This document shows, in pieces, positions 9,674-19,942 of a stretch of 64,000 bases of DNA. Both the position numbers and the translations under genes were made by a program. Within the stretch, counting starts at the first letter, position 1. Each line of letters begins with the position of its first letter. The notes under the pieces are model-generated. The model was not told the origin of the DNA and made no database searches. It saw only the letters and a program-made list of their open reading frames with translations. Origin of the DNA: Alphaproteobacteria bacterium (lineage in GTDB: Bacteria > Pseudomonadota > Alphaproteobacteria > UBA9219); the NCBI GenBank assembly GCA_026225415.1, contig JAMFSS010000002.1, positions 213,915 through 277,914 on the forward strand. The letters run 5' to 3'.

Positions 9674-9968
9674 GGTTGTTGATTTTTCGTGGTTGCGGTT
9701 GGTGTTTGCCTGTTCGGTTGTGGCGTTATTGTTGGCGGGGCTGGCCTTTATTTTGAAATATGTCAGCACGCAAGGGTTGTTGATACCCTATGGCAAAAAA
9801 CAGGCGCGACGATTGAAAATTATTGAAAATCTGGCGTTGGACAGCAAAAGACGCGTGGTTATCGTGCGTTGCGACGGGCGCGAACATTTGCTTCTCTTGA
9901 ACGCCAGTCAGGATATAGTTGTCGAGGCGAATCTGCCCGCACCCCCTGCCCCCGATAAAATATCATGA
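9666..9968 (+). CDS. fliO: flagellar biosynthetic protein FliO-like
   Basis: One TM segment plus KIIENLALDSKRRVVIVRCDGREHLLLL; precedes fliP. Confidence 0.82.
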   Translation: MHEVVDFSWLRLVFACSVVALLLAGLAFILKYVSTQGLLIPYGKKQARRLKIIENLALDSKRRVVIVRCDGREHLLLLNASQDIVVEANLPAPPAPDKIS

Positions 9969-10789
9969 TGCGCTTTTTCAAATTTCTTTTGCCGTTAATG
10001 GTCGGTTTTGTGCCGCAGATGGCGTTGGCGCAATCGATTAATTTCGATATGGGGCAAAGCCCGACCGCGACCGCCCATATCATCCAGATTGTTATGCTGG
10101 TCACGGTTCTGTCGCTGGCGCCATCCATCCTTGTGATGGTGACAAGCTTTACGCGTATTATCGTGGTGTTGTCTTTCTTGCGTACGGCGCTCGGCACGCA
10201 AACGACGCCGCCGAATATCGTATTGATCAGCCTCGCGATGTTTTTGACGATGTTCATCATGCAACCGACATTCGATATGGCATGGGAAAATGGCGTAAAG
10301 CCGTTGATGAATAATCAACTGGACGAAGAAACCGCGTTTCAACGAACCTTTGAACCATTTCAAAATTTTATGTTGAAGCACACACGGCCAAAGGATTTGG
10401 CTTTGTTCACCGAAATCGGCAAGGCGAATGATGAGGTCATCGCCACCAATGCCAACAAGGGTGCTCCCGCCGCGCAAAATCCCGCCACGCCTTCCAAGAC
10501 AGCAGAAGGCGCGAAGAAAGTGGATGGCGCGCAAAGCGATGTTTCGATCCGCGCCCTTATCCCCGCTTTTATGATATCGGAACTGCGCCGCGCGTTTGAA
10601 ATTGGCTTTCTGTTATTCTTACCCTTTCTGATTATCGATATGGTTGTGGCGTCTATTTTGATGGCGATGGGGATGATGATGTTGCCGCCCTCGCTTATCT
10701 CCCTTCCCTTCAAAATCGTGTTTTTCGTGCTTGTGGATGGCTGGTATCTGGTTTCGGGCAGCCTTGTGCAGTCTTATGGCGGCGGATAA
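9965..10789 (+). CDS. fliP: flagellar type III secretion protein FliP
   Basis: LAPSILVMVTSFTRIIVVLSFLRTALGTQTTPPN; GFLLFLPFLIIDMVVASILMAMGMMMLPP. Confidence 0.97.
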   Translation: MMRFFKFLLPLMVGFVPQMALAQSINFDMGQSPTATAHIIQIVMLVTVLSLAPSILVMVTSFTRIIVVLSFLRTALGTQTTPPNIVLISLAMFLTMFIMQPTFDMAWENGVKPLMNNQLDEETAFQRTFEPFQNFMLKHTRPKDLALFTEIGKANDEVIATNANKGAPAAQNPATPSKTAEGAKKVDGAQSDVSIRALIPAFMISELRRAFEIGFLLFLPFLIIDMVVASILMAMGMMMLPPSLISLPFKIVFFVLVDGWYLVSGSLVQSYGGG

Positions 10790-10878
10790 CGCATTGATTT
10801 GAATATAATTTTCGTATTTTAGAAAGAAAGTAATTTTTTCGGGGTATAGTCTTTCTGTATTCAACGGGAAGATTGCTC

Positions 10879-11649
10879 ATGGGAACGAAAATTCCTTCAT
10901 CAAAAGCTCCTCCGCTGCGGACGAAGAACCCGCATGCTATCGTCAATCGTGTTCGTTCTGAAAATGAAGCGGTCAATATCATCATGACGAAAATGGAATC
11001 GGATTACGCCACCCTGTTCACAAAATATGCCGAACTTCTGACGCTTAATATGAGTGATGATCTTACCAAACTTCTGAACCGCGAAGGCTTCCAGCAAACT
11101 GTCGCGCTCGCTGAAACGCAAAATATCAGCCTTTTGCAAAGTGGCAATTTACCTGCACGCGCCATTGCCGTTCTGTTTATCGATCTCGATAATTTCAAAG
11201 AGGCTAATGATACATTTGGGCATGAAGCCGGCGACGATATTTTAAAAGCCGCAGCCACGGCGATGAAACGCGCGAAATTCCCCAATATGAAATTTATATG
11301 CGGGCGGCAAGGCGGCGACGAAATGGTTATTGCCATTTCTGGTGATAAACAAGCCCTGCAAGAGAATTTGGAGGTGATCGCCAATGGCGTTCGCGAGTCG
11401 ATCAAGCAGGGATGCCGCATTACGCCAGGCGGTAAATTATCTGACAAAGGCAATACCCTTATTACTGCCAGTATTGGCGCCAGCCTGTCGGATAACGATG
11501 TTACACATGCGATGACCGAAGCCGACAGCGCCATGTATATGTCCAAAAGAGCAGGCCGCGACCGCGTGACGCTTTATGTGCCGGAACATGCTGACGTGCA
11601 AAGACGCGCCATGCCTCGGGGCGTGACCACACCACAACCTACCGCTTAG
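10879..11649 (+). CDS. diguanylate-cyclase (GGDEF) domain protein, GGDEM variant
   Basis: DDLTKLLNREGF, VLFIDLDNFKEANDTFGHEAGDDILKA, GRQGGDEMVI, ADSAMYMSKRAGRDRV. Confidence 0.9.
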   Translation: MGTKIPSSKAPPLRTKNPHAIVNRVRSENEAVNIIMTKMESDYATLFTKYAELLTLNMSDDLTKLLNREGFQQTVALAETQNISLLQSGNLPARAIAVLFIDLDNFKEANDTFGHEAGDDILKAAATAMKRAKFPNMKFICGRQGGDEMVIAISGDKQALQENLEVIANGVRESIKQGCRITPGGKLSDKGNTLITASIGASLSDNDVTHAMTEADSAMYMSKRAGRDRVTLYVPEHADVQRRAMPRGVTTPQPTA

Positions 11650-12172
11650 CCGATTTAAACCCCGTCAACACGCGATAATCAGGGCCACCCAGCTGCGCGT
11701 TGTCCGGCAGCGGGATAAATACATGCAACGCTTCGTCATCCGTCGCGGTTTTGGAACCGGCAAAGTTGAATTGCGCGGTGACGGTTTGGCGGCTGATGAT
11801 ATTTTCCGATGGATCCACAATCGCGATAAAGAACGGCATGCCGACTTTGTCCCCGCCCAAACGCGGCCCACGTGATGCCGCGATATGCAGTGTGAAATTG
11901 ATATCAATGCCCTTAGGCTGATAACCGCAATCGCCTTCGATACTTTGCATTTTGGCGCGCGCCACCAATTGCGCGGGATCGGGGTTCTCGCCACCGTAAT
12001 CCAATGTTTCCTGCGCGGGTTGCAAAATGGCGACCTGCGGACAGATCAGCTCATTGGTTTTGTTTTCAACCTTCGCCGCTTTGTCGGGTTTGTCTTCTGT
12101 TTTCTTGGGCTTGTCGTCGCTGGCACAGGCCGTGACCGCCAGCAGTGCAAACAGGATGATGCGTTTTTTCAT
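11639..12172 (-). CDS. lipoprotein, function unknown
   Basis: MKKRIILFALLAVTACAS lipobox; start overlaps the argD stop. Confidence 0.75.
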   Translation of the reverse strand: MKKRIILFALLAVTACASDDKPKKTEDKPDKAAKVENKTNELICPQVAILQPAQETLDYGGENPDPAQLVARAKMQSIEGDCGYQPKGIDINFTLHIAASRGPRLGGDKVGMPFFIAIVDPSENIISRQTVTAQFNFAGSKTATDDEALHVFIPLPDNAQLGGPDYRVLTGFKSAKR

Positions 12173-13368
12173 GAAGCTTTCTCCATTTTCTGGGCAACAT
12201 ATTTTTCAGCTACAAGGTGCAGGATAGCGATGGCTTCGTCAATCTGCGCCTCTGTCGCAATAAGCGGCGGCAACAAACGCACAACATTGCCCGATGCCGC
12301 CACGGTCAGGAGTTTTTCGTTCTGCAATGCCGCAACGATATCCGTATTCGGCACTATGCACACCAATCCACGTATCAACCCGCGCCCGCGCAGTTCGGAA
12401 AATATTTGGGGATGCTTGGCGATAACATCCAATAATACGTGTTCAAAATAATCACCCAAACGCGTGACATGGGGCAGAAAATCCGGCTGTGTCATCACAT
12501 CCAAAACGGCGTTACCCACAGCCATTGCCAGCGGGTTGCCGCCATAGGTCGAACCATGCGTTCCTGCGGTCATGCCTTGCGCCGCATGAGCCGTGGCGAG
12601 ACAGGCGCCGATGGGAAAGCCATTGCCCAACGCCTTGGCAATGCACATCACATCGGGCATTACCCCCGCATATTCATGCGCGAAAAATTTGCCGGTGCGC
12701 CCCATGCCGCATTGAATTTCATCAAAATACAGCAACAAGCCTTGTTCATCACACAATGTCCGTAACACCTGCAAAAACTCTGTCGACGCAACCTTCATGC
12801 CGCCTTCGCCCAAGATCGGCTCCACCATTATCGCGGCGGTATCGGGCGTTATGGCGGCGCGTACGGCATCGATGTCGCCATAGGAAACCTGATCAAAACA
12901 ATCGACCAACGGGCCAAACCCGCCAACCATTTTTTCGGTCTTCGATGCCGCAATTGCCGTCATGCTGCGGCCATGAAAACAGCCTTGAAAAGATATGATG
13001 CGCGTACGGTTGGGTTGGCCTTTGTGTGAGAAATATTTGCGGATAATTTTAATGCCGGTATCCCACGCCTCGACACCGGAATTTTGGAAAAACACAGTAT
13101 CGGCAAAGGTCAGTGCCACCAACCGTTCGGCCAGCCTTTGCCCGCCATGCGATTTATAAAGGTTGGATGTCGCCCATAATGTCTCGGTCTGCTTCTTTAA
13201 CGCCTCGACCAGCACCGGATGACAATGCCCCAAGGATGCAACCGCGATACCCATGACGAAATCCAGATAGCGCTGGCCTTTATCATCATACAAATACGCA
13301 CCCTCACCCCGTTCAAAATGAATATCGGCGCGGGCATAGACAGGTAGCAGGGCGGGAAAGTCGCTCAT
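12169..13368 (-). CDS. argD: acetylornithine/class III aminotransferase
   Basis: YLDFVMGIAVASLGHCHP, LYFDEIQCGMGRTGKFFAHE, GTHGSTYGGNPLA. Confidence 0.93.
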   Translation of the reverse strand: MSDFPALLPVYARADIHFERGEGAYLYDDKGQRYLDFVMGIAVASLGHCHPVLVEALKKQTETLWATSNLYKSHGGQRLAERLVALTFADTVFFQNSGVEAWDTGIKIIRKYFSHKGQPNRTRIISFQGCFHGRSMTAIAASKTEKMVGGFGPLVDCFDQVSYGDIDAVRAAITPDTAAIMVEPILGEGGMKVASTEFLQVLRTLCDEQGLLLYFDEIQCGMGRTGKFFAHEYAGVMPDVMCIAKALGNGFPIGACLATAHAAQGMTAGTHGSTYGGNPLAMAVGNAVLDVMTQPDFLPHVTRLGDYFEHVLLDVIAKHPQIFSELRGRGLIRGLVCIVPNTDIVAALQNEKLLTVAASGNVVRLLPPLIATEAQIDEAIAILHLVAEKYVAQKMEKAS

Positions 13369-14165
13369 GATTTTAACTTGTATCCTTTGGCTATCAGCCC
13401 ATAAGCAGCAAGCAACAAAACGGCATTAACAATAAGCATAACAACCAAGCCGATATGCAACGTGCCGTCAGACACACCAATAAAGCCATAACGAAAACCG
13501 TCGATCATGTAAAAAAATGGATTGAGGTGGCATAGAAAGCGCCAGCCTTCCGGCAAGCGGTCGGCGGTGTAAAAAGTGCCCGACAAAAACGTGGCGGGCA
13601 TAACAATGAAATTCTGCACCGCCGCCATCTGGTCAAATTTTTCTGCCCATAACCCGCCCAAAACACCGATAAGCGCCATCATCATCGAACCCATCAAGGC
13701 GTGATAGACCAGATAAAAGCCGTTGCTGATTGGCAAATGAGCCACAAGCGCGATGCAGGTTATGGAAACCGCGCCAACGGCCAACCCGCGCGCGATACCG
13801 CCGATAACATAACCGGCGGTCAGTTCAAAAGCCGACAAAGGCGGCATCAACACATCGACAATATTGCCCTGAATTTTCGAAATAACGATCGAGCTGGAGG
13901 TATTGGCGAAAGCATTTTGCGCCATCGACATCATAACCAAACCAGGTGCCAGAAAATCGATATAGGGCACATCGCCGATAGTTTTTTGTGAGCCACCAAG
14001 CGCAAAGGTGAACACGATATAATACAACATCGTCGTCATGACAGGCGCCACAATCGTTTGGGCATAAACTTTCAGAAAACGGCCAATTTCCTTGCCAATC
14101 AGAACGCGCATGCCAAGCCAGTTGACGCGGCCTATCTCGCGGGGGTGCAATGTGTTGTCTGTCAT
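13365..14165 (-). CDS. ABC-2 type transporter permease
   Basis: Multi-TM; YIDFLAPGLVMMSMAQNAFANTSSSIVISKIQGNIVDVLMPPLS. Confidence 0.92.
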   Translation of the reverse strand: MTDNTLHPREIGRVNWLGMRVLIGKEIGRFLKVYAQTIVAPVMTTMLYYIVFTFALGGSQKTIGDVPYIDFLAPGLVMMSMAQNAFANTSSSIVISKIQGNIVDVLMPPLSAFELTAGYVIGGIARGLAVGAVSITCIALVAHLPISNGFYLVYHALMGSMMMALIGVLGGLWAEKFDQMAAVQNFIVMPATFLSGTFYTADRLPEGWRFLCHLNPFFYMIDGFRYGFIGVSDGTLHIGLVVMLIVNAVLLLAAYGLIAKGYKLKS

Positions 14166-14166
14166 A

Positions 14167-14736
14167 TCAGTTACTTTCTTTTCTATATTCTTCTGCTAAT
14201 CGCGCATATTGGCCGCTGCGCAATGGGAATTGCGCCAGATCATCCGGCGTTAGTTTGCGCCAGAATTTCGCCGGGCTGCCTGCCCATAATTCGCCTTGGC
14301 CAACAATTTTACCAGGCGTTAACATGGCACCCGTTGCCAACATGCCGTTGGTGGAAATTTTTGCGCCATCCATCACAATGCTTTTCATGCCGACAAAGCC
14401 GTTGCTCTCAACAATGCAGGCATGCAGCAACGCCATATGGCCGACGGTGACATCATCACCAATTAATGTGGGGTAACCGTCGGTGGGGATTTTGGAGTGG
14501 GCGCTTACGGGTTGTTCGCCCGATGCTACATGAATAACGGTGCCATCCTGAATATTGGTTCGCGCGCCGATGCGCACACGGTTAACATCACCACGAATGA
14601 CGCAGCCAAACCAAACGGAACTTTCCGCGCCAATTTCCACATCGCCAATGACAACCGCGCCCGGCGCGATGAACGCAGTCGGATGGATTTTGGGTATGAT
14701 GCCGCGGTAGGCAAGGATGAGGGGGCTGGCTGTCAT
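14167..14736 (-). CDS. gamma-carbonic anhydrase family protein (left-handed beta-helix)
   Basis: Hexapeptide repeats IGDVEIGAESSVWFGCVIRGDVNRVRIGARTNIQDGTVIHV. Confidence 0.93.
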   Translation of the reverse strand: MTASPLILAYRGIIPKIHPTAFIAPGAVVIGDVEIGAESSVWFGCVIRGDVNRVRIGARTNIQDGTVIHVASGEQPVSAHSKIPTDGYPTLIGDDVTVGHMALLHACIVESNGFVGMKSIVMDGAKISTNGMLATGAMLTPGKIVGQGELWAGSPAKFWRKLTPDDLAQFPLRSGQYARLAEEYRKESN

Positions 14737-14797
14737 AATCGAAACTCCAAGGGAGCCGCGATTATAACCAATCCCGCCGCATTACAAAGGGCGATTA

Positions 14798-15262
14798 TTA
14801 ATAGCCGCTTCCGAATCCAAGGCCTGCCGCTATGCCTAAAACTGCACGCCTGACCGCCTGATCGCGGGCAGCGGGCTTAACAGGCTCTGCCACAGTTTTT
14901 ACAGAAGGCAGAACAAATGTTTGCAGGTTATTGCCCGCCGCATAAGCCAACGCCACGCGCAGCCTGTCTTCAATGCGTTCTGCTGTCAGCGTTTCACGGC
15001 GCGAAACATAGGGAATGATCTGCATGTTGTGAATGCCTTCGCGGCACGCGTTTTCGGCCTCCACAATATCAAAAGAGTCGATTGCCAAGGCGCGATCACG
15101 CAACCATTTTGTATCTGCGGTATGCTGAAGCGAGTTCGCGCCAAAATTATGGCCATTCCTTGTTTCGCCATTTTCCGACCCTGGCGCGACGTTTTTCTGG
15201 GGGCCGTATTTTCTGATGTAATCCGTGATTTCATCGACCAAATCAATATAGGCGCTGTTCAT
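14798..15262 (-). CDS. hypothetical protein
   Basis: 154-aa ORF with coherent composition. Confidence 0.6.
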   Translation of the reverse strand: MNSAYIDLVDEITDYIRKYGPQKNVAPGSENGETRNGHNFGANSLQHTADTKWLRDRALAIDSFDIVEAENACREGIHNMQIIPYVSRRETLTAERIEDRLRVALAYAAGNNLQTFVLPSVKTVAEPVKPAARDQAVRRAVLGIAAGLGFGSGY

Positions 15263-15380
15263 AAATTTTTCCTGTGAGACAGTTAAGGGTGGGAAGGGCT
15301 AACATTCTTGCCTTGAAAACAAAAAAATAAAAGGCGAATTTTTTTGTCGGGTGCGCCGCAATTACGGTGTTGCGGTATTG

Positions 15381-15815
15381 TTACATCGCCAATGCCGCAA
15401 GGGCGGGTTGTTGATGGAAATCGGGAGTTGGGGGCGTTTCGGTTTTGCTTTGCGGCACCACATATCTGCGCCATGGGTTATTGACGCGCTCTATCTGTTC
15501 ATCGATTTTTTGAGGGTCAATGTTAATAGCACCCCGAAACGCTTGCCTTAAATAGGTTTCAATTTTGTTTTTCGCAAGAATGTTGGGCAACGCTTCGGTT
15601 TGGTAAATTTCATCGCGACAATGAGACAGAGCTATTTCGCCGTTAAAGTTTTTAATGTTGTCGGCGTAAAGTTTGATAACAGCAAGTTGCGAGCGAAGGA
15701 TAGGTGGTTGGCGGCGGCCATTGTTTCTGGCGCATTCATTATACTCTGCCAGAACGCCCTGCATTTTTATACATTCGACAACTACCCGCGCGAAATCCCT
15801 GTAACCGACATTCAT
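15381..15815 (-). CDS. hypothetical protein
   Basis: ORF using internal ATG at 15815 (MNVGYRDFARVV...). Confidence 0.6.
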   Translation of the reverse strand: MNVGYRDFARVVVECIKMQGVLAEYNECARNNGRRQPPILRSQLAVIKLYADNIKNFNGEIALSHCRDEIYQTEALPNILAKNKIETYLRQAFRGAINIDPQKIDEQIERVNNPWRRYVVPQSKTETPPTPDFHQQPALAALAM

Positions 15816-15942
15816 GCGTGTGCCCTTTGCAAAAGAATCATGTGTAATGGTAACGCGCAAGCCGGAAGACCGAAGCGGAGATAAAGAAACCGCAAAAAGA
15901 ATCGTAGGGCAATTATTGCGCCGCACAAAGGACGCAAAGAAA

Positions 15943-15970
15943 AACGGGGGAAACTTTCGTTTCCCCCGTT
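15943..15970 (-). terminator. intrinsic terminator of rplM-rpsI
   Basis: aacgggggaaac-tttc-gtttcccccgtt, perfect 12-bp stem. Confidence 0.85.
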
Positions 15971-15992
15971 ATATCGAAAAGCCAGCTGGCGA

Positions 15993-16526
15993 TTAACGCT
16001 TGCTGAACTGGAAGCGTTTACGAGCCTTGGCGCGGCCATATTTCTTACGTTCGACAACACGAGCGTCACGACGCAGGAACTTGGCGGTCTTGAGAGGTGC
16101 GCGAAGTTCGGGTTCGAAATAAGTCAAAGCGCGGGAAATGCCGTGTTTAACGGCACCAGCCTGACCGGACAAACCGCCGCCATTGACCAAGACATCGACA
16201 TCGAACTGGCCATTACGGTCGGCGACGGCGAAAGGTTGGTTAACGATCATTTGCAAAACAGGACGGGCGAAATAAACTTCGACCGAGCGACCATTGACGG
16301 TGATCTTGCCTTTGCCGGGCTTGATCCATACACGGGCGATGGCGTTCTTACGCTTGCCGGTCGCATAAGCGCGGCCTTGGGCATCGACCTTCTTCACATG
16401 CTTGGGTGCTTCGTCTGCTGCAACAACGGCTACGCCTGTTGCTGCGGCTTCGGTTGCGGCTGCTTTTTCTTTGACAGCGGATTTGATGCTGGTGAGGCTG
16501 CCTGTTGTTTTACGGGTTGTTGCCAT
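15993..16526 (-). CDS. rpsI: 30S ribosomal protein S9 with Ala/Val-rich N-terminal extension
   Basis: [29 protein letters not shown]...[18 protein letters not shown]. Confidence 0.98.
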   Translation of the reverse strand: MATTRKTTGSLTSIKSAVKEKAAATEAAATGVAVVAADEAPKHVKKVDAQGRAYATGKRKNAIARVWIKPGKGKITVNGRSVEVYFARPVLQMIVNQPFAVADRNGQFDVDVLVNGGGLSGQAGAVKHGISRALTYFEPELRAPLKTAKFLRRDARVVERKKYGRAKARKRFQFSKR

Positions 16527-16531
16527 AATAC

Positions 16532-17032
16532 TTAGCCTCTCTTCTTGTTCTTGTTGTTACGGCCGGCGAAATCAAAGGTCGCAGGATTTTGCGCGGCGTG
16601 CGGATGTTCGGTGCCGGCATAGACTTTCAGATTGCCCAATTGACGACGACCGAGCGGGCCGCGTGGCAACATACGTTCCACTGCCTTTTCGATAACGCGT
16701 TCAGGGTGTGCACCGGCCAGAATTTGGGCGCGTGTACGTGTCTTGATACCGCCGACATGGCCGGTGTGGTAATGGAATTCTTTTTCATCCATCTTGCGAC
16801 CGGTCATTTTGACCTTGTCGGCATTGATAACGATGACATTGTCGCCGCAATCAACCGATGGGGTGAAGGTCGGCAAATGCTTGCCGCGCAACAAGGTTGC
16901 GATCGAGGCCGCCAAACGACCCAAAATGGCACCGTCGGCATCGACGATAACCCATTTCTTCTTAACATCCTGGTGCCGTAAGCTGAAGCTTATGGTTTGC
17001 ACGCTTTTCGCAACGCGAATTCTGCCTGACAT
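16532..17032 (-). CDS. rplM: 50S ribosomal protein L13
   Basis: [52 protein letters not shown]. Confidence 0.98.
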   Translation of the reverse strand: MSGRIRVAKSVQTISFSLRHQDVKKKWVIVDADGAILGRLAASIATLLRGKHLPTFTPSVDCGDNVIVINADKVKMTGRKMDEKEFHYHTGHVGGIKTRTRAQILAGAHPERVIEKAVERMLPRGPLGRRQLGNLKVYAGTEHPHAAQNPATFDFAGRNNKNKKRG

Positions 17033-17256
17033 TGGTATCTCCTTAAGTTAGGTGCGCTTTGTAGCTATTCCCTACCCTATGAGTCAATCAAATAAAGCAA
17101 AAACGTGTGTTTTTTGTGTATGGTAATATGATACCTCATTTACTATCAAGCAAACAAAAAATTAACAAGGGCAATTAACACCTTATCAACTTGCCCTGTG
17201 TAAAATCACACAAACAGCTTTGTGAAAATAATTATTTTTGCCAAAAAGGCCATAAA

Positions 17257-17511
17257 ATGCTAAAGAAGTTTCCGTTAGATTTACCGGCAGGCGCGATCCC
17301 TGCCCAAAACGGAGAGGCTAGGGTTACGATGACCAAAGGCAATCCAACAGGCACTCACACAGATAAGGCCGTCGAGGAAATTTGCGCGCTGCTTGATGAA
17401 GCAGATAATCGCGCCTTTTTGCTTATTGAGCAAGATATGCCAGACATTCTAAAAGCGGCACGAGAACGTTATGCCGAGCGCACAAAACACCAGCAATTAA
17501 ACAATCATTAA
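17257..17511 (+). CDS. hypothetical protein
   Basis: 84-aa ORF from ATG 17257 in an AT-rich segment. Confidence 0.5.
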   Translation: MLKKFPLDLPAGAIPAQNGEARVTMTKGNPTGTHTDKAVEEICALLDEADNRAFLLIEQDMPDILKAARERYAERTKHQQLNNH

Positions 17512-17552
17512 GTGATATTGCATACAATGGTCTCATTCATTTTGAGGTCATT

Positions 17553-18389
17553 ATGCCAGAAGGAATTAGCTGGGAATTTATAATTAGAGAGACTGGGCGC
17601 ATATTTACAAATGCAGTTCCCAAAAACCGGATTGTAGCATCAGCTTCGGCATACTTCTCGCTTCGAGCAAACCTAGAAAATGGGGTGCAACCTCATGAAA
17701 TTGCGAATCTTCTTCAGGATGAGAAATACGTACAGCAAATTGTAAAATCTGTTGGCAAGAGAAGACGCACAGAGCAAATGAGTGTTCTGTCAAATATTGA
17801 AGAAAGTAATGGACGTCTTGAAATAGGTATTGTTGAACTTCAAGCCGCAACTTTGGAAATTAGAGAAGCCGCAAAAGCGATTACAGCACGCACGGAATCT
17901 ATCGAAAATGCAACAATAGTTAGTCAAGAAGTCGCACAACAGAACGCGAGAACAGCCAGAACTTTGACACATCAAATCGCGAACTTGCGGAGGCACGCAA
18001 GAACGACAAATGAGACCCTTGCTCATGTCATCAGAGGGCAAGGCAAAAAAATAGGCATAACAGTCGGCGTTATAACTGGCACTGCCGTGGCTTTCTTTCC
18101 CGGAATGCCCCTCAATATGGCAAGCAGCTATTTTTATGAACGTTATTGGAGTAAAGATGCGCGAGGCGAAACAAAGCCTCAAACAATCATATTAAAACTT
18201 GTTTCATATAATGCAAATGGATGCTTGCCAGCCGATAATTTTAAAAAATTATCAGAAGGCAGAAGCATAACTCTGGCTGCAGGATCGACAAATATTTGTA
18301 TCACGCTACCCAAAATACCCACCCAACCTGCGCATCACCATCATCACACCAATAAAAACCGGCACAGGGCAAAGCATAACTGCCCTTAA
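17553..18389 (+). CDS. hypothetical protein with coiled-coil region and possible TM segment
   Basis: 278-aa ORF; heptad-like ...ELQAATLEIREAAKAITARTESIENATIV...; His-rich C-terminus. Confidence 0.65.
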   Translation: MPEGISWEFIIRETGRIFTNAVPKNRIVASASAYFSLRANLENGVQPHEIANLLQDEKYVQQIVKSVGKRRRTEQMSVLSNIEESNGRLEIGIVELQAATLEIREAAKAITARTESIENATIVSQEVAQQNARTARTLTHQIANLRRHARTTNETLAHVIRGQGKKIGITVGVITGTAVAFFPGMPLNMASSYFYERYWSKDARGETKPQTIILKLVSYNANGCLPADNFKKLSEGRSITLAAGSTNICITLPKIPTQPAHHHHHTNKNRHRAKHNCP

Positions 18390-19360
18390 TCCACAAAAGG
18401 CTTCCGGTTGAAATTATGATGCGCCTCTATCGTGCGGACAGTGCCGGATTTGGAACGCATTACGACCGAATGGGTTATCGCACCACCGGCGAAACGACGC
18501 ACGCCGCGCAGCATCGCGCCACTGGTCACGCCCGTTGCCGAAAACATCACATCGCCATGCGCCAGATCGTTCAAACCATAAACGCGGCTTAGATCGGTAA
18601 TGCCTGCCTTGGCCGCGCGTCCACGTTCATCATCATTGCGGAACAATAAACGCCCCTGCATTTGCCCGCCAATACATTGCAATGCCGCAGCGGCCAAAAC
18701 GCCTTCCGGCGCGCCGCCCGCGCCCATATACATATCGACGCCGGTGTCTTCTTGCGCCGTTGCGATAATGCCCGAAACATCGCCGTCGCCAATCAACATA
18801 ATACGGGCGCCTGTCTCGCGCACTTTGGCGATGAGTTCGGCATGACGATCACGCAGCAAAATGCAAACTTGTAAGTCAGAAATTTCGGCCTTCTTGGCCC
18901 TGGCCAGATTGCGGATATTTTCGGCGGGCGAAGCATTAATATCAATCAAATTATCAGGTAACCCACCGCCCACCGCGATTTTGTCCATATACACATCGGG
19001 TGCGTGCAAAAATCCGCCTTCCTGCGCCATCGCGATAACGGCCAGTGCATTGGCGCCGCCTGTCGCCGTAATCGCTGTGCCTTCCAACGGATCGAGGGCG
19101 ATATCAACCTTGGGCCCTTTGCCGGTGCCGACTTTTTCGCCGATATAGAGCATCGGCGCTTCGTCGCGTTCGCCTTCACCAATCACCACAGTGCCGGTAA
19201 TGTCCAACACATTCAATGAACGTCGCATGGCATTAACAGCCACCTGATCTGCCGCTTTTTCATCGCCGCGCCCAACAAGCAAGGATGCCGACAAAGCCGC
19301 GGCTTCGCTGACGCGGACGATTTCCATAGCCAGATTGCGGTCGGTGTAATTATCGGACAT
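18386..19360 (-). CDS. glpX: class II fructose-1,6-bisphosphatase
   Basis: GTVVIGEGERDEAPMLYIGEKVGTGKGPKVDIALDPLEGT; GGAPEGVLAAAALQCIGGQMQGRL. Confidence 0.97.
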   Translation of the reverse strand: MSDNYTDRNLAMEIVRVSEAAALSASLLVGRGDEKAADQVAVNAMRRSLNVLDITGTVVIGEGERDEAPMLYIGEKVGTGKGPKVDIALDPLEGTAITATGGANALAVIAMAQEGGFLHAPDVYMDKIAVGGGLPDNLIDINASPAENIRNLARAKKAEISDLQVCILLRDRHAELIAKVRETGARIMLIGDGDVSGIIATAQEDTGVDMYMGAGGAPEGVLAAAALQCIGGQMQGRLLFRNDDERGRAAKAGITDLSRVYGLNDLAHGDVMFSATGVTSGAMLRGVRRFAGGAITHSVVMRSKSGTVRTIEAHHNFNRKPFVD

Positions 19361-19369
19361 AGAATTTCC

Positions 19370-19858
19370 TTATGGAGTGAGCGCGGGGGAAGTTATTTTA
19401 TCGCCAACTTTTATACCATCTTTGGCGGCCAAACCACCGCCAATTTCGATGACGGCCACAACGGGTATTTGTGAATCTATCGGTGTTATATCCTGTGGCC
19501 GCGCATTTTCCGTTATGGCGCCTATCGCGCCATTGCTGCCCACAAACAGCATATCAAGCGGAATAAGCGTGTTTTTCATCCAGAAAGCCACCTCACGGGC
19601 GGGGCTGTATGGGAAAATCATCGCCTGATCTTCGGGCAAGGAGGTGATGAACATCAAGCCATATGCCTGTTCGGCGGGCGTTATAGCCACTTCCGCTTTA
19701 AAGGCGATTTGGTTGCCATCAGAATGGGTTATTGTAACATTTGAAAGCGCATAGTGAGGACGGTTATCGGGCATCTGCGACCGCCCCGTCCACTCCAGAT
19801 AAAGTGTAATCACCACCGCAAGAATAGCCGCGATTGCCAGAAAGTGTTTTTTGAGCAT
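19370..19858 (-). CDS. DUF192 family protein
   Basis: TPAEQAYGLMFITSLPEDQAMIFPYSPAREVAFWMKNTLIPLDMLFV. Confidence 0.92.
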   Translation of the reverse strand: MLKKHFLAIAAILAVVITLYLEWTGRSQMPDNRPHYALSNVTITHSDGNQIAFKAEVAITPAEQAYGLMFITSLPEDQAMIFPYSPAREVAFWMKNTLIPLDMLFVGSNGAIGAITENARPQDITPIDSQIPVVAVIEIGGGLAAKDGIKVGDKITSPALTP

Positions 19859-19942
19859 GAAAACCTGCCAAAAGAGAATTATCCATTCCTTAACAAGATT
19901 CCGCGAATCTTGATAGAGTATCTTTCTAGCTGGAGAGACTTC

